The notes: generated from the letters alone by a model not told the origin. Numbered from the stretch's first letter, positions 1 through 7,496 are shown. The stretch: DNA of 19,671 nt from Proteobacteria bacterium UBA4575 (GCA_002386945.1 DGKH01000078.1:23974-43644), one strand, 5' to 3'. Program-made: numbers and translations.

Positions 1-191
1 ATGCCACCGTATTCTTGCGCCGAGCCTACTTTATACCAAACTTGTGAGGTCACCACGGGTGCCCGATGGTCTTCTTTCACAATAACCTTGAGACCATTGT
101 CTAAGATATGAGTAGAGACTTGAGCCGTCGCATTAGCGATCGACAAAACAGCAATCAAAGCAACATTTGCTGCTACAATAAATTTCATCAT
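1..191 (-). CDS. M16 family zinc peptidase, N-terminal fragment
   Basis: This is a partial gene: only the first 63 codons lie in the window and the rest runs past position 1. The protein starts MMKFIVAANVALIAVL and continues to an Ala-rich stretch ending near residue 23 (NATA), a typical Sec signal peptide, so export to the periplasm is expected. The mature start has a strand pattern (THILDNGLKVIVKEDHRAP, then VWYKVGSAQE) characteristic of the N-terminal beta strands of pitrilysin/insulinase (M16) proteases. In that family the zinc motif HxxEH follows about 15-20 residues later, which is just outside the window, so catalytic activity cannot be confirmed. Two Met codons (191 and 188) could each be the start. 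It is divergent from ftsY, an arrangement common in gammaproteobacteria. The family call is fairly sure; the substrate is unknown. Confidence 0.8.
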   Translation of the reverse strand, partial: MMKFIVAANVALIAVLSIANATAQVSTHILDNGLKVIVKEDHRAPVVTSQVWYKVGSAQEYGG

Positions 192-307
192 TACTATGTA
201 CCTAATGAGATCGTTTCTAATGGAGTTGAACGTAGGTAGACCATACGCTGGTAGCCAAGTTCGCATATTAGAATAGCATTATCAAACCGCCCTACCAGCA
301 ACTGTAT
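192..307. promoter_or_regulatory. Divergent intergenic region between M16 peptidase and ftsY
   Basis: This 116-base gap must carry the promoters for both neighbours. A -10-like TAGAAT lies at 269-274 on the plus strand, 33 bases before the ftsY start, but I find no convincing -35 at 16-18 bases. A perfect 8-base inverted repeat, GCTGGTAG (247-254) and CTACCAGC (292-299), flanks that -10 candidate. No clear Shine-Dalgarno sequence precedes ftsY. The individual promoter calls are weak. Confidence 0.3.
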
Positions 308-1246
308 ATGACCGACCGTAGCTTATTTAACCGATTAAAATCAGGCCTCGCTAAAACGCGTGATCTGTTAAGCCCTGGCTTCTCTAATCAGAAGGCTGCT
401 GAGCTCGAACTCAGCGACGAACTATTAGAGAATTTTGAAGAAAGATTGTTAATGGCCGATGTCGGCATTGAACTTGTGCAAACTTTAATCAATCAGCTCA
501 AATTAGATGTCGCCCAAGCAAAGCGAGAGCATTTACCAACGACCGTCTCTGACTTATTTAAGAAACTGGTCGTCGCCCTACTAGAACCTTGCAATCAAGC
601 CATCATGCTCGGCGACAATAAACCCTTTGCCATCCTAGTGGTAGGCGTCAATGGTGCCGGTAAGACCACTACTATTGGCAAGTTGGCCAGGCGTCTTAAG
701 CGCAATCGCAAGCAGGTTATGCTGGCAGCAGGCGATACCTTTCGCGCCGCTGCAGTTGAGCAGTTAGTCACTTGGGGTGAACGCAATGACGTTCCTGTCG
801 TCGCACAAGCCACTGGCGCTGACAGTGCTGCAGTCATATTTGATGCCTTAGAATCAGCCAAGGCACGTAATATTGATGTCTTGATTGCCGATACGGCAGG
901 CCGATTACACACACAAAATGACCTCATGACCGAGTTACAGAAGGTTAAACGTGTAATGCAAAAGGTAGATCCTGCTGCACCTCATGAAACCTTATTGGTG
1001 ATCGACGCAAGCATGGGGCAGAATGCCCTTAGACAGGCGCAAGAGTTTCACCGAAGCATGCAATTGACGGGGCTTTGTATCACCAAGCTGGATGGCACCG
1101 CCAAAGGGGGAGTCGTCTTATCGATTGCCGACCAACTCGGGCTACCGATACGCTATATCGGGGTTGGTGAGGCGATAGAAGATCTACAGGTTTTTGACGC
1201 CGTGCAGTTTGCCGATGCCTTATTAGGGCTTGAACCAGACACCTAA
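308..1246 (+). CDS. ftsY: Signal recognition particle receptor FtsY
   Basis: FtsY is the membrane-associated GTPase that receives SRP-ribosome complexes and hands nascent membrane proteins to the Sec translocon. The 312-residue protein has the four-helix N domain (about residues 25-100) and the G domain. Visible GTPase motifs are the P-loop GVNGAGKT (113-120), DTFRAAA (143-149), DTAGR (195-199), TKLDGTAKGG (259-268) and the closing GVGE (285-288). The acidic N-terminal A domain that makes E. coli FtsY nearly 500 residues long is essentially absent: the N domain begins almost at once after a short amphipathic, Lys/Arg-containing start (MTDRSLFNRLKSGL) that could bind lipid. This matches short FtsY proteins of other bacteria. 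It is the first gene of ftsY-ftsE-ftsX, with 34 bases before ftsE. Identification is certain. Confidence 0.97.
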   Translation: MTDRSLFNRLKSGLAKTRDLLSPGFSNQKAAELELSDELLENFEERLLMADVGIELVQTLINQLKLDVAQAKREHLPTTVSDLFKKLVVALLEPCNQAIMLGDNKPFAILVVGVNGAGKTTTIGKLARRLKRNRKQVMLAAGDTFRAAAVEQLVTWGERNDVPVVAQATGADSAAVIFDALESAKARNIDVLIADTAGRLHTQNDLMTELQKVKRVMQKVDPAAPHETLLVIDASMGQNALRQAQEFHRSMQLTGLCITKLDGTAKGGVVLSIADQLGLPIRYIGVGEAIEDLQVFDAVQFADALLGLEPDT

Positions 1247-1280
1247 GCCGCAGCATAAATTGAGAGACCAAGGTTAACTT

Positions 1281-1949
1281 ATGATCCGGATGCAGAATGT
1301 GGCCAAGCGCTATGCGCAAACCGGTGAAGTGCTGTCTCAGCTTAATCTCGAATTAGACCCCGGTGAGTTTGTCTTTCTTACGGGTGCATCAGGCGCTGGC
1401 AAAAGCACCTTACTCAAATTGATCGCCCTGATCGAAACCCCCAGCCGTGGCAATATTTATCTGAATGGGCATAACGTAACTCACGCCAAACGTTCGCAAA
1501 TCGCCAAAATCCGCAGTCGAATGGGCTTAATCTTTCAAGACCACCGCTTACTGCAAGACCGTAATGTATTTGAAAATGTGGCCCTACCGCTGCGCATTTC
1601 AGGCTATAGCCAACGTGAGATCCCACGCCGAGTGCGGGCTGCCTTAGATAAGGTTGGGCTACTACGTAAAGAAAAGTCAGAGCCTATTGCGCTATCGGGT
1701 GGAGAACAGCAGCGTGTCGGCATTGCCCGCGCCATCGTACATAAACCACGTCTACTACTGGCCGATGAACCCACCGGTAATCTTGATCCCGCCTTATCTT
1801 TGGAGATCTTCCAATTACTGGCCCAGTTTCAACAGGTTGGTGTCACCGTATTGGTCGCCAGTCATGACCTCAGCCTGATTGCACAGATGGATAAACGCGT
1901 GATTAGACTCGAGCATGGCCATGCATTGACTGGTTTAAGAGGCGATTAA
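1281..1949 (+). CDS. ftsE: Cell division ATP-binding protein FtsE
   Basis: FtsE is the cytoplasmic ATPase of the FtsEX complex, which couples divisome activity to activation of peptidoglycan hydrolases through EnvC-type partners. The 222 residues match the usual FtsE length. Motifs in order are Walker A GASGAGKS (35-42), Q-loop Q86, signature LSGGE (138-142), Walker B LLLADE (158-163), the D-loop NLD just after it, and the switch His195. All catalytic positions are intact. An AAGG ribosome binding site lies about 8 bases before the ATG. ftsX starts 3 bases after the stop, so translation is probably coupled. MacB- and LolD-type ATPases look similar, but position next to ftsY and ftsX settles the call. 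Confidence 0.97.
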   Translation: MIRMQNVAKRYAQTGEVLSQLNLELDPGEFVFLTGASGAGKSTLLKLIALIETPSRGNIYLNGHNVTHAKRSQIAKIRSRMGLIFQDHRLLQDRNVFENVALPLRISGYSQREIPRRVRAALDKVGLLRKEKSEPIALSGGEQQRVGIARAIVHKPRLLLADEPTGNLDPALSLEIFQLLAQFQQVGVTVLVASHDLSLIAQMDKRVIRLEHGHALTGLRGD

Positions 1950-1952
1950 GCG

Positions 1953-2885
1953 ATGTTTTCTAAGGCTTTAGCGATCATTATCAGCTGGTATCAGAACCAC
2001 CTACTGTGTGCAAAGCAGAGCTTAAACAAGCTCGTAGCAGCGCCTATCGGCTCGAGCATTACGATCAGTATGACAGCGCTCGCCTTTGCTATTCCATTGG
2101 CCATCTTTCAGCTATCACAGGGTAGTGCCGCAGCCTTAAGTTCAATGCAAGAGAGTAAGCAGATCACCTTATTCCTTGCTGACGATGTCAATTATGCCAG
2201 CGCCGTGACACTGGCCGAGCAACTGAAACAAGACTCCGATTTCAGCTCAGTTGAGCTGATTGACCGGCAACAGGCCTTAAACGATTTTGCCAAACGCAGC
2301 CAGCTTGAGGGCTTAATCCAAAATCTACCACAAAACCCATTACCTCATTTGCTGCTGCTTATGCCACGCGAGCAGAATCAGGGCCTGCAACAGCTGGAAC
2401 AATTGCAGCAACGCTTAGAAGATCTAAACGAGGTCGCCTATTTTCAATTAGACACCCTTTGGCTACAACGACTGCAAGCCTGGCAGGATTTAGCCAATCG
2501 TAGCCTGACCATAGTCACCGCCTTATTATTACTCGGCGCCTGCCTGATCTTAATCAACGTTATCCGCTGGGAACTGGCTAGCCGACGCGATGAGATCGAC
2601 ATCATGTACTTGGTTGGTGCAAGTGACCGCTATATACGCCGACCCTTCATGTACAGTGGGTTTTGGCTGGGGCTCTTCTCTGGTGCCTTGGCATTAATCC
2701 TAGTTCTGCTTGCCAGCGCCCTAATATATCCAAGCCTAGGGCGTATTGACGCCTTATATGGCAGTGATCTTGCCGCAAAAAGCCTATTAGAGTGGGAAAC
2801 CTGCCTTATTGTCTTAAGCTCTAGCGCACTCATTGGCCTCTTCAGCGCTAGTATAGGGGCGAACAGCAGGCTACAAATTCGCTAA
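1953..2885 (+). CDS. ftsX: Cell division membrane protein FtsX
   Basis: FtsX is the membrane subunit of the FtsEX transporter-like complex. The 310 residues show the family topology: a cytoplasmic N-terminus, TM1 about 33-55, a large periplasmic loop (about 56-182) with Gln-rich coiled segments near 140-160 that is expected to contact EnvC, then TM2 about 183-205, TM3 about 235-258 and TM4 about 283-301. The conserved stretch WELASRRDEIDIMYLVGAS after TM2 is typical of FtsX and contacts FtsE. It follows ftsE by 3 bases. The 126 bases downstream hold no T-rich terminator, so some read-through into rpoH is possible. Sequence conservation is low in the periplasmic loop, as is normal for the family. 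Confidence 0.95.
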   Translation: MFSKALAIIISWYQNHLLCAKQSLNKLVAAPIGSSITISMTALAFAIPLAIFQLSQGSAAALSSMQESKQITLFLADDVNYASAVTLAEQLKQDSDFSSVELIDRQQALNDFAKRSQLEGLIQNLPQNPLPHLLLLMPREQNQGLQQLEQLQQRLEDLNEVAYFQLDTLWLQRLQAWQDLANRSLTIVTALLLLGACLILINVIRWELASRRDEIDIMYLVGASDRYIRRPFMYSGFWLGLFSGALALILVLLASALIYPSLGRIDALYGSDLAAKSLLEWETCLIVLSSSALIGLFSASIGANSRLQIR

Positions 2886-2955
2886 CATACAGTCAGTGTA
2901 CAGGATTAGCCCGCGATAACTTAGACAAAACCAATACATCTAACCCATTTTGCCA

Positions 2956-2982
2956 TTAGCACTCTCTTTTTCAGAGTGCTAA
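2956..2982. promoter_or_regulatory. CIRCE element (HrcA operator) upstream of rpoH
   Basis: The sequence TTAGCACTC (2956-2964), 9 bases (2965-2973), then GAGTGCTAA (2974-2982) is an exact match to the CIRCE consensus TTAGCACTC-N9-GAGTGCTAA, the operator of the heat-shock repressor HrcA. The symmetry extends one base further on both the outer and inner side, giving 11-base arms (2955-2965 and 2973-2983). It ends 29 bases before the rpoH ATG. This is direct sequence evidence; HrcA binding is inferred from the known specificity of the family, and hrcA itself is not in this window. Confidence 0.93.
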
Positions 2983-2985
2983 TAT
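2956..2985 (+). promoter_or_regulatory. Candidate rpoH promoter overlapping CIRCE
   Basis: TTAGCA (2956-2961) as -35 and TAATAT (2980-2985) as -10 with 18 bases between form a plausible sigma-70 promoter, each with 4 of 6 consensus bases. TATAAA at 2983-2988 is an alternative -10. The CIRCE arms coincide with these elements, so a bound repressor would block RNA polymerase. The exact start site is a guess. Confidence 0.45.
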
Positions 2986-3011
2986 AAAGACTGTTTAAGC
3001 TAATTTATTAA

Positions 3012-3872
3012 ATGCATATGAACACTGAGCTACGTCTAAACCGTCCTCAGGATTTAGTGGTCAGCACCGGCAGTCTGGATGCCTATATCCATGCCGCCTA
3101 TCAGCTACCCATCCTATCGGCCGAAGAAGAAAATGCACTCGCGGTTCGCCTACATGATCACGGCGACCTTGAGGCTGCACGTCTGCTGATTACTCATCAT
3201 CTACGTTTTGTCGTAAAAATTGCACGCGGTTATAACGGTTATGGTTTACAGCTTGCTGACCTAATTCAAGAAGGCAATATTGGGCTAATGAAGGCGGTTA
3301 AACGTTTTAACCCAGATGCCAATGTTCGTCTCGTATCGTTTGCCGTGCACTGGATCCGTGCCGAAATGCATGAGTTCATCTTGCGTAACTGGCGTATCGT
3401 GAAAGTCGCCACTACCAAGGCCCAACGCAAATTGTTTTTCAACCTGCGTAGCAAGAAAAAGCGCCTAGGTTGGCTTAATCATGCCGAGGTTGAAGCAGTA
3501 GCAAAAGACCTTGGGGTGACCAGTAAAGACGTCTTAGAAATGGAATCGCGCCTCAGTGGGCACGATATGGGCTTTGATTATGGTGCTAACGATGAGGACT
3601 CAAGTTCTCCGGCCCATTATCTAGAGCACGATGGCTTAGACCCATCCGCCACCTTAGAAGCGACAGACTTTTCTAGCTATCAGTTGGAAAAACTAAACAC
3701 CGCTATGGCTGCCTTGGATGATCGCAGCAAGACCATTATTCAATCTCGCTGGCTGACCGAAACAAAAAGCACGCTGCATCAACTTGCCGCTGAATTTAGT
3801 ATTTCTGCCGAACGTGTACGCCAGTTAGAAAATAACGCTATAAAGAAATTACAGCACTGTTTCGCTAACTAA
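3012..3872 (+). CDS. rpoH: RNA polymerase heat-shock sigma factor sigma-32
   Basis: RpoH directs RNA polymerase to heat-shock promoters (chaperones, proteases). The 286 residues align throughout with sigma-32: region 1.2/2.1 from about residue 20, region 2.2 core-binding [14 protein letters not shown] (83-96), region 2.4 with RIVKVATT, then the RpoH box QRKLFFNLR (138-146) that distinguishes sigma-32 from other group 3 sigma factors, region 3 (about 155-180), and the region 4.2 helix-turn-helix (about 255-275, with [15 protein letters not shown]). Two starts are possible, ATG 3012 (MHMNTEL) and ATG 3018; neither has a strong Shine-Dalgarno sequence, which leaves room for translational control. 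The upstream CIRCE element points to HrcA regulation. Identification is certain. Confidence 0.97.
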   Translation: MHMNTELRLNRPQDLVVSTGSLDAYIHAAYQLPILSAEEENALAVRLHDHGDLEAARLLITHHLRFVVKIARGYNGYGLQLADLIQEGNIGLMKAVKRFNPDANVRLVSFAVHWIRAEMHEFILRNWRIVKVATTKAQRKLFFNLRSKKKRLGWLNHAEVEAVAKDLGVTSKDVLEMESRLSGHDMGFDYGANDEDSSSPAHYLEHDGLDPSATLEATDFSSYQLEKLNTAMAALDDRSKTIIQSRWLTETKSTLHQLAAEFSISAERVRQLENNAIKKLQHCFAN

Positions 3873-3893
3873 ACGGCTAACAGACCTCATTTA

Positions 3894-3925
3894 CTGAGCT
3901 AGTACAACGAAGTGACTTAGCTCAG
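3894..3925. terminator. Terminator-like hairpin between convergent rpoH and cyoE
   Basis: CTGAGCTA (3894-3901) and TAGCTCAG (3918-3925) form a perfect 8-base stem, extended by GT/AC after one bulged base. It sits in the 58-base gap where rpoH and cyoE converge, the place for a bidirectional terminator. There is no T-run on either strand, so it may instead protect 3' ends. Confidence 0.45.
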
Positions 3926-3930
3926 CCGCA

Positions 3931-4863
3931 CTACCCCAATTCCAATATCATCGGTAAATAGCGGTCGAACAATAGCAGCGCGAACAAGACCATCAAGTAG
4001 ACGATAGAATAGACAAAGGTAGCCATTGCCTTAGGCCGACTCTTAGTCAGCTGTAAGCTAATTGCGTAGTATAAGAAGCCCGCATTCAATAATATCGCCC
4101 CGATCAGATAGACCAGCCCGGACATCCCTGTCAAATAAGGGAAGATAGTGATCAAGGACATCAGCACGGTATACAACGTAATGTGTAGACGCGTGTAATC
4201 CTCACCATGCGTCACCGGCAACATCGGAATATCGACCTTCGCATATTCCTCTTTTCGATAGATCGCCAATGCCCAGAAGTGAGGTGGTGTCCAAGTAAAG
4301 ATGATCAAGAAGAGTAGTAACCCATCGGCCTCAACTTGTCCTGTTACAGCAGTCCAGCCAAGTAATGGCGGGGTTGCACCGGCAGCACCACCAATCACAA
4401 TATTTTGAGGTGTCGCTCGCTTCAGATACATCGTGTAGATAACGGCATAGCCGACTAACGAGGCAAAGGTGAGGACGGCGGTCAGCAGATTGATCTTAAG
4501 GATCAATAACAGCATGCCAAGGCCACCAATCACTAGCGCAAATATCAGGACTTGGGTCTTATCGAGGGAACCACTGGGCAGGGGCCGCAGCTTAGTCCTA
4601 TCCATAGCGGCATCGATGCGACTATCAGCCACATGATTAATTGCTGCTGCAGAGCTCGCGACCAAGCCGATACCGACTAATGCATAAAGCATTTGAGCCA
4701 ATGTAACAGCGCCTGGCGCAGCCATCAGCATGCCGACGATCACGGTGAATAGCATCAACGCGATAACTTTTGGTTTACACAACTCAACATAATCACGCCA
4801 TTGCGCGATTACACCCGTTTTTTCAGCCGGGCTCTTTCCCGAAGTGGTTTGCACAGACATCAT
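3931..4863 (-). CDS. cyoE: Protoheme IX farnesyltransferase (heme O synthase)
   Basis: The enzyme transfers a farnesyl group to the vinyl side chain of heme B, giving heme O, the precursor of heme A. The 310-residue polytopic membrane protein belongs to the UbiA superfamily. The first Asp-rich motif is complete: N76, D80, D84 and R89 in the stretch NHVADSRIDAAMDRTKLRPL. The heme-O-synthase-typical segments LKRATPQNIVIGG, GATPPLLGW, TPPHFWALAI and the LPVTHGEDYTR loop follow. Its stop lies at the end of the assembly operon SURF1, SCO-like, ctaA, cyoE; only 9 bases separate it from ctaA. Because ctaA precedes it and the cluster encodes an aa3 oxidase, its product feeds heme A synthesis; the gene is also called ctaB in such clusters. 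Two adjacent Met codons (4863, 4860) compete as start, with AAGG just upstream. Confidence 0.95.
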   Translation of the reverse strand: MMSVQTTSGKSPAEKTGVIAQWRDYVELCKPKVIALMLFTVIVGMLMAAPGAVTLAQMLYALVGIGLVASSAAAINHVADSRIDAAMDRTKLRPLPSGSLDKTQVLIFALVIGGLGMLLLILKINLLTAVLTFASLVGYAVIYTMYLKRATPQNIVIGGAAGATPPLLGWTAVTGQVEADGLLLFLIIFTWTPPHFWALAIYRKEEYAKVDIPMLPVTHGEDYTRLHITLYTVLMSLITIFPYLTGMSGLVYLIGAILLNAGFLYYAISLQLTKSRPKAMATFVYSIVYLMVLFALLLFDRYLPMILELG

Positions 4864-4872
4864 TGACCTTGC

Positions 4873-5883
4873 TTACAGATAGCGGCCAGATTTTAACATA
4901 TAGGTGCTGCTGAGAATGCTGAACAGAAGTAATAGAGCGACACCGTTATGGGCTACTGCAACAGGTAGTGGCAAATGACCCACAACATTGATGATGCCTA
5001 AGGTGATTTGTAGGGTTAAAAGACCAACAATAAGCAAACTCACCTTGCGCAATGGCGCTACGCCGACTGCTGCGCGAAATAATCGCCACGCATAAAATAA
5101 GATCAGACTGCTCACAACTAGGGCACCCGCACGATGCACCATATGAATGGCCAGACGCGCCGGATGGTCTAACACGCCAAATTCATAATCAACACCGAGC
5201 CCACGCCACATGATAAAGCCATTCCGCAAGTCCATGTCCTGCGGCCAGAGCGAGCCGTGGCAGCGAGGGAATTCGGTACAGGCCAAAGCGGCATAATTAG
5301 AGCTAACCCACCCACCGAGTGCAATCTGCACCACCAGTGCAGCGATCACAACAATCGAGAAATTACCCAGACCTGATGGTATTCGATGCAGGAATTGGTG
5401 CTGATTAGATAAACTCCGTAGCCATTGCCAACCGAGCAAATTAAATAAGGTGAAACCACCTAGCAGATGACACATCACGACCAAAGGCTTCAACTGCCAA
5501 GTCACCGTCCACATCCCCAAGACCGCCTGAAAACTTAGCGCCAAGGCGAGCACGACGCCATAACCTACTTGTCGATTACCTTCTTTGTCACCACGAATCA
5601 ACCACGCAGCAATGAAAAATACCAACAGACCGAGGACACCGGCAAGGTATCGATGAACCATCTCTTTCCAAGCCTTACCTATTTCAACAGCACGATCATA
5701 GTTTTCATTGGCCGCTTCAATTGCAGGTGCTGTATCGGGTACACCAACAAGAATGCCGTAACAACCTGGCCAGTCCGGACAACCGAGCCCCGCATCCGAT
5801 AATCGAACAAATGCGCCGAGTACGATAACGCAGAACGCAAGCACGCCACTAACGGTAACAACACGATTGAAATTTTTATTCAT
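4873..5883 (-). CDS. ctaA: Heme A synthase (COX15/CtaA)
   Basis: This enzyme oxidises the C8 methyl group of heme O to a formyl group, making heme A for the oxidase encoded next door. The 336 residues contain about eight membrane helices in two pseudo-symmetric four-helix halves. Each half carries paired His residues that bind heme: H77 (EMVHRYLAG) and H139 (MCHLLGGF) in the first, H250 (MVHRAGAL) and H312 (VAHNGVA) in the second. Two periplasmic Cys pairs are present: C35 and C41 (LGCPDWPGCYG), and C202 and C208 (ACTEFPRCHG). The CPDWPxC motif is a reliable marker for the family. The gene begins 3 bases after the stop of the SCO-like gene and is followed by cyoE, the enzyme for the preceding step. 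Confidence 0.95.
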   Translation of the reverse strand: MNKNFNRVVTVSGVLAFCVIVLGAFVRLSDAGLGCPDWPGCYGILVGVPDTAPAIEAANENYDRAVEIGKAWKEMVHRYLAGVLGLLVFFIAAWLIRGDKEGNRQVGYGVVLALALSFQAVLGMWTVTWQLKPLVVMCHLLGGFTLFNLLGWQWLRSLSNQHQFLHRIPSGLGNFSIVVIAALVVQIALGGWVSSNYAALACTEFPRCHGSLWPQDMDLRNGFIMWRGLGVDYEFGVLDHPARLAIHMVHRAGALVVSSLILFYAWRLFRAAVGVAPLRKVSLLIVGLLTLQITLGIINVVGHLPLPVAVAHNGVALLLLFSILSSTYMLKSGRYL

Positions 5884-5886
5884 GAT

Positions 5887-6468
5887 CTAACCTATATTCG
5901 ATAACTTAAGTAATTTTTTAACGTCTTTCAGCATCCCTTTGGAAGTCGCCTGGTCATCGTAGCGCATCATAATATTGCCATTGGGATCAACCAGTAACAC
6001 ATCACCAGCATGCAATAGCTGAGCTTTCATCTCTGGGCTTTCAAGGTTAAGAACCTGTAACTGACCCTGCTGGAGTTTAGGATGCCTTCGTGTGATACCA
6101 ACATCCACTGAAGCCCCCTCTGCTATCGCCAGAAAATACTGCACGCGACTTATTTCGCGCCCGGTAGCTAAGGCAGCCTGCCGAATCTTAAATAAAGCCG
6201 TCTCACAAATCAGATCGCAAGTTTTGTCGACATAGATTAAGTAATTCCACTTACCCTGCATCGACTCAAGATCAAACACTTGTTCGCCAGCAACTAGCTG
6301 CAAGGTAGTAATTGGCTGCGCAGGATGCACCAGCTCACCATGCGCAGTGGGAGTAGAAAAAGTCAGGTGGTCTCGTAAAGAATACATCGCCACTGCAATC
6401 AGTAGCGGTAATACGAATACACCAAATAGAAAATAAGGTGTTTTACTTTTTTTTGTCAATTCAGTCAT
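5887..6468 (-). CDS. SCO-like thioredoxin-fold membrane protein of the oxidase cluster
   Basis: I choose the ATG at 6468, giving 193 residues (MTELTKKSKTPYF), because it overlaps the SURF1 stop as ATGA and is followed directly by a single N-terminal membrane anchor (about 12-30). The frame stays open upstream to 6588 only inside SURF1. The rest is predicted to lie outside the membrane. It resembles SCO1/SenC copper chaperones in layout: CxxxC (C84, C88, in KTCDLICET) and a later His (H153) spaced eight residues before DPNG, exactly as the third copper ligand stands before DPDG in SCO proteins. The Pro that follows CxxxC in classical SCO is replaced by Glu-Thr. Homologues at this position in Pseudomonas clusters are usually called hypothetical. 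A role in copper delivery to the CuA site or thiol redox is inferred. Confidence 0.8.
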   Translation of the reverse strand: MTELTKKSKTPYFLFGVFVLPLLIAVAMYSLRDHLTFSTPTAHGELVHPAQPITTLQLVAGEQVFDLESMQGKWNYLIYVDKTCDLICETALFKIRQAALATGREISRVQYFLAIAEGASVDVGITRRHPKLQQGQLQVLNLESPEMKAQLLHAGDVLLVDPNGNIMMRYDDQATSKGMLKDVKKLLKLSNIG

Positions 6469-7196
6469 TTTTTCTTCTTTTTTCGGAACGAATATAAGTA
6501 CCATAAGATAGCGACCGCCGCAGCCATCGCAAACCATTGGAAGGCGTAACCATAGTGTTTCATTGCGGGCATCTGGCTGGTTTGCCAATCCCGTCGAAAA
6601 CCATCTTTTACTTCTGCCGACAGACGTAGAGTAAAGGGCTGCAGCTCAAGTTCCAATCTTTTGCCCAGTTCAGCGAAGTCGATAAACTGTACACGGCGTG
6701 GCCAATCATAGTCTTCACCCTCAGCAATCTCACCTAAGCTAAAGGCTTTAGCGTAGGGCACATAGATGGCCCCCATAATCTCTTGCTCATCCGTATTCAC
6801 AGCTACTGCTGGCAACTGTTCTCGACTAGCACCTTGGGCCAGCCATCCACGATCAATCAACACCCATGCCTGCCATGGCTTTACGTAAAATGGCGTCAGT
6901 ACGTTATAGCCGACACGGCCATCTCGAATTTGATTATCCAGCATAAACTGTCGTGAACTGTCATAGTGGCCAAGCAGGATCACTCGTTTATTACGCCAGG
7001 CGCTAGCATCGACCAATGGTAATTGTGGTATTTCCTGCAACTGCTCTTTGTTTTGCGCTACGCTCTGTTCAATCGCCGCCTTGGCATAGCCACGCTGTAG
7101 CTGCCAATTCCCTAAGGATAAAAACAACCCAAGACATAGCAGAGTGGCAATAGTCACCAGCCCGCGTCTCAGCTGTACCGCATTCGTTGAACCCAT
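6465..7196 (-). CDS. SURF1 family cytochrome oxidase assembly protein
   Basis: SURF1 proteins assist insertion of heme A into subunit I. The 243-residue protein shows the family architecture: TM1 near residues 11-28 with GNWQLQRGYAK right after it (the conserved W/QLxR region), a large extracytoplasmic domain with GRVGYNVLTPF (93-103) and VLIDRGWLAQG (112-122), and a C-terminal TM (about 219-236) preceded by the diagnostic KHYGYAFQWFAM and followed by a Lys-rich cytoplasmic tail. It is the first gene of the assembly operon, with AAGGAT about 10 bases before the ATG, and its stop overlaps the start of the SCO-like gene by one base. It is divergent from the DUF2909 gene across 65 bases. The poly-Lys end is encoded by an A-rich run that may be prone to frameshift errors. 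Confidence 0.93.
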   Translation of the reverse strand: MGSTNAVQLRRGLVTIATLLCLGLFLSLGNWQLQRGYAKAAIEQSVAQNKEQLQEIPQLPLVDASAWRNKRVILLGHYDSSRQFMLDNQIRDGRVGYNVLTPFYVKPWQAWVLIDRGWLAQGASREQLPAVAVNTDEQEIMGAIYVPYAKAFSLGEIAEGEDYDWPRRVQFIDFAELGKRLELELQPFTLRLSAEVKDGFRRDWQTSQMPAMKHYGYAFQWFAMAAAVAILWYLYSFRKKKKK

Positions 7197-7261
7197 GCTG
7201 CAAAATCCTTAGTCGAACAATCTATTACGTGTTATTTTCTTAAAAAAGGGAATTCTTCATT

Positions 7262-7471
7262 ATGCTTATTAAGACTATCATCATCATTTTATTCTTGTTA
7301 ATTCTTGCAAGTCTCGTTTCTGCACTTTTACATTTGGTAAGTAACAAAGGTGATGGTCGTGGAACAGTACGTGCACTAACAGCCCGTATCGCATTATCTG
7401 TATTCGCCTTTATCTTCCTGCTAATCTGCGCGCAAATGGGCTGGATACAACCGCATGGTTTAGGTGGCTGA
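7262..7471 (+). CDS. DUF2909 twin-transmembrane small protein
   Basis: This 69-residue protein is almost all membrane: helix 1 about residues 4-24, a short polar loop (SNKGDGRGT), and helix 2 about 43-61. The pattern MLIKTIIIILFLLIL, then NKGDGRGTVRALTARIALS matches the DUF2909 family of twin-TM proteins found in gammaproteobacterial cytochrome oxidase clusters. The function is unknown; its constant place beside SURF1 and ctaE suggests a part in oxidase assembly or stability. Here it is the only plus-strand gene inside the cluster, with its own AGGGA ribosome binding site at about 9 bases and its own downstream hairpin. That implies independent transcription. Confidence 0.85.
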   Translation: MLIKTIIIILFLLILASLVSALLHLVSNKGDGRGTVRALTARIALSVFAFIFLLICAQMGWIQPHGLGG

Positions 7472-7496
7472 AGCCGGATTTAATGTTACAGAATTT

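Noticed and set aside
6469..6588. N-terminal extension of the SCO-like gene back to 6588
   Set aside because: The extra 40 residues lie wholly in SURF1 coding sequence in another frame and precede no signal or anchor; the ATG at 6468 with the ATGA overlap and following membrane helix is the better start.
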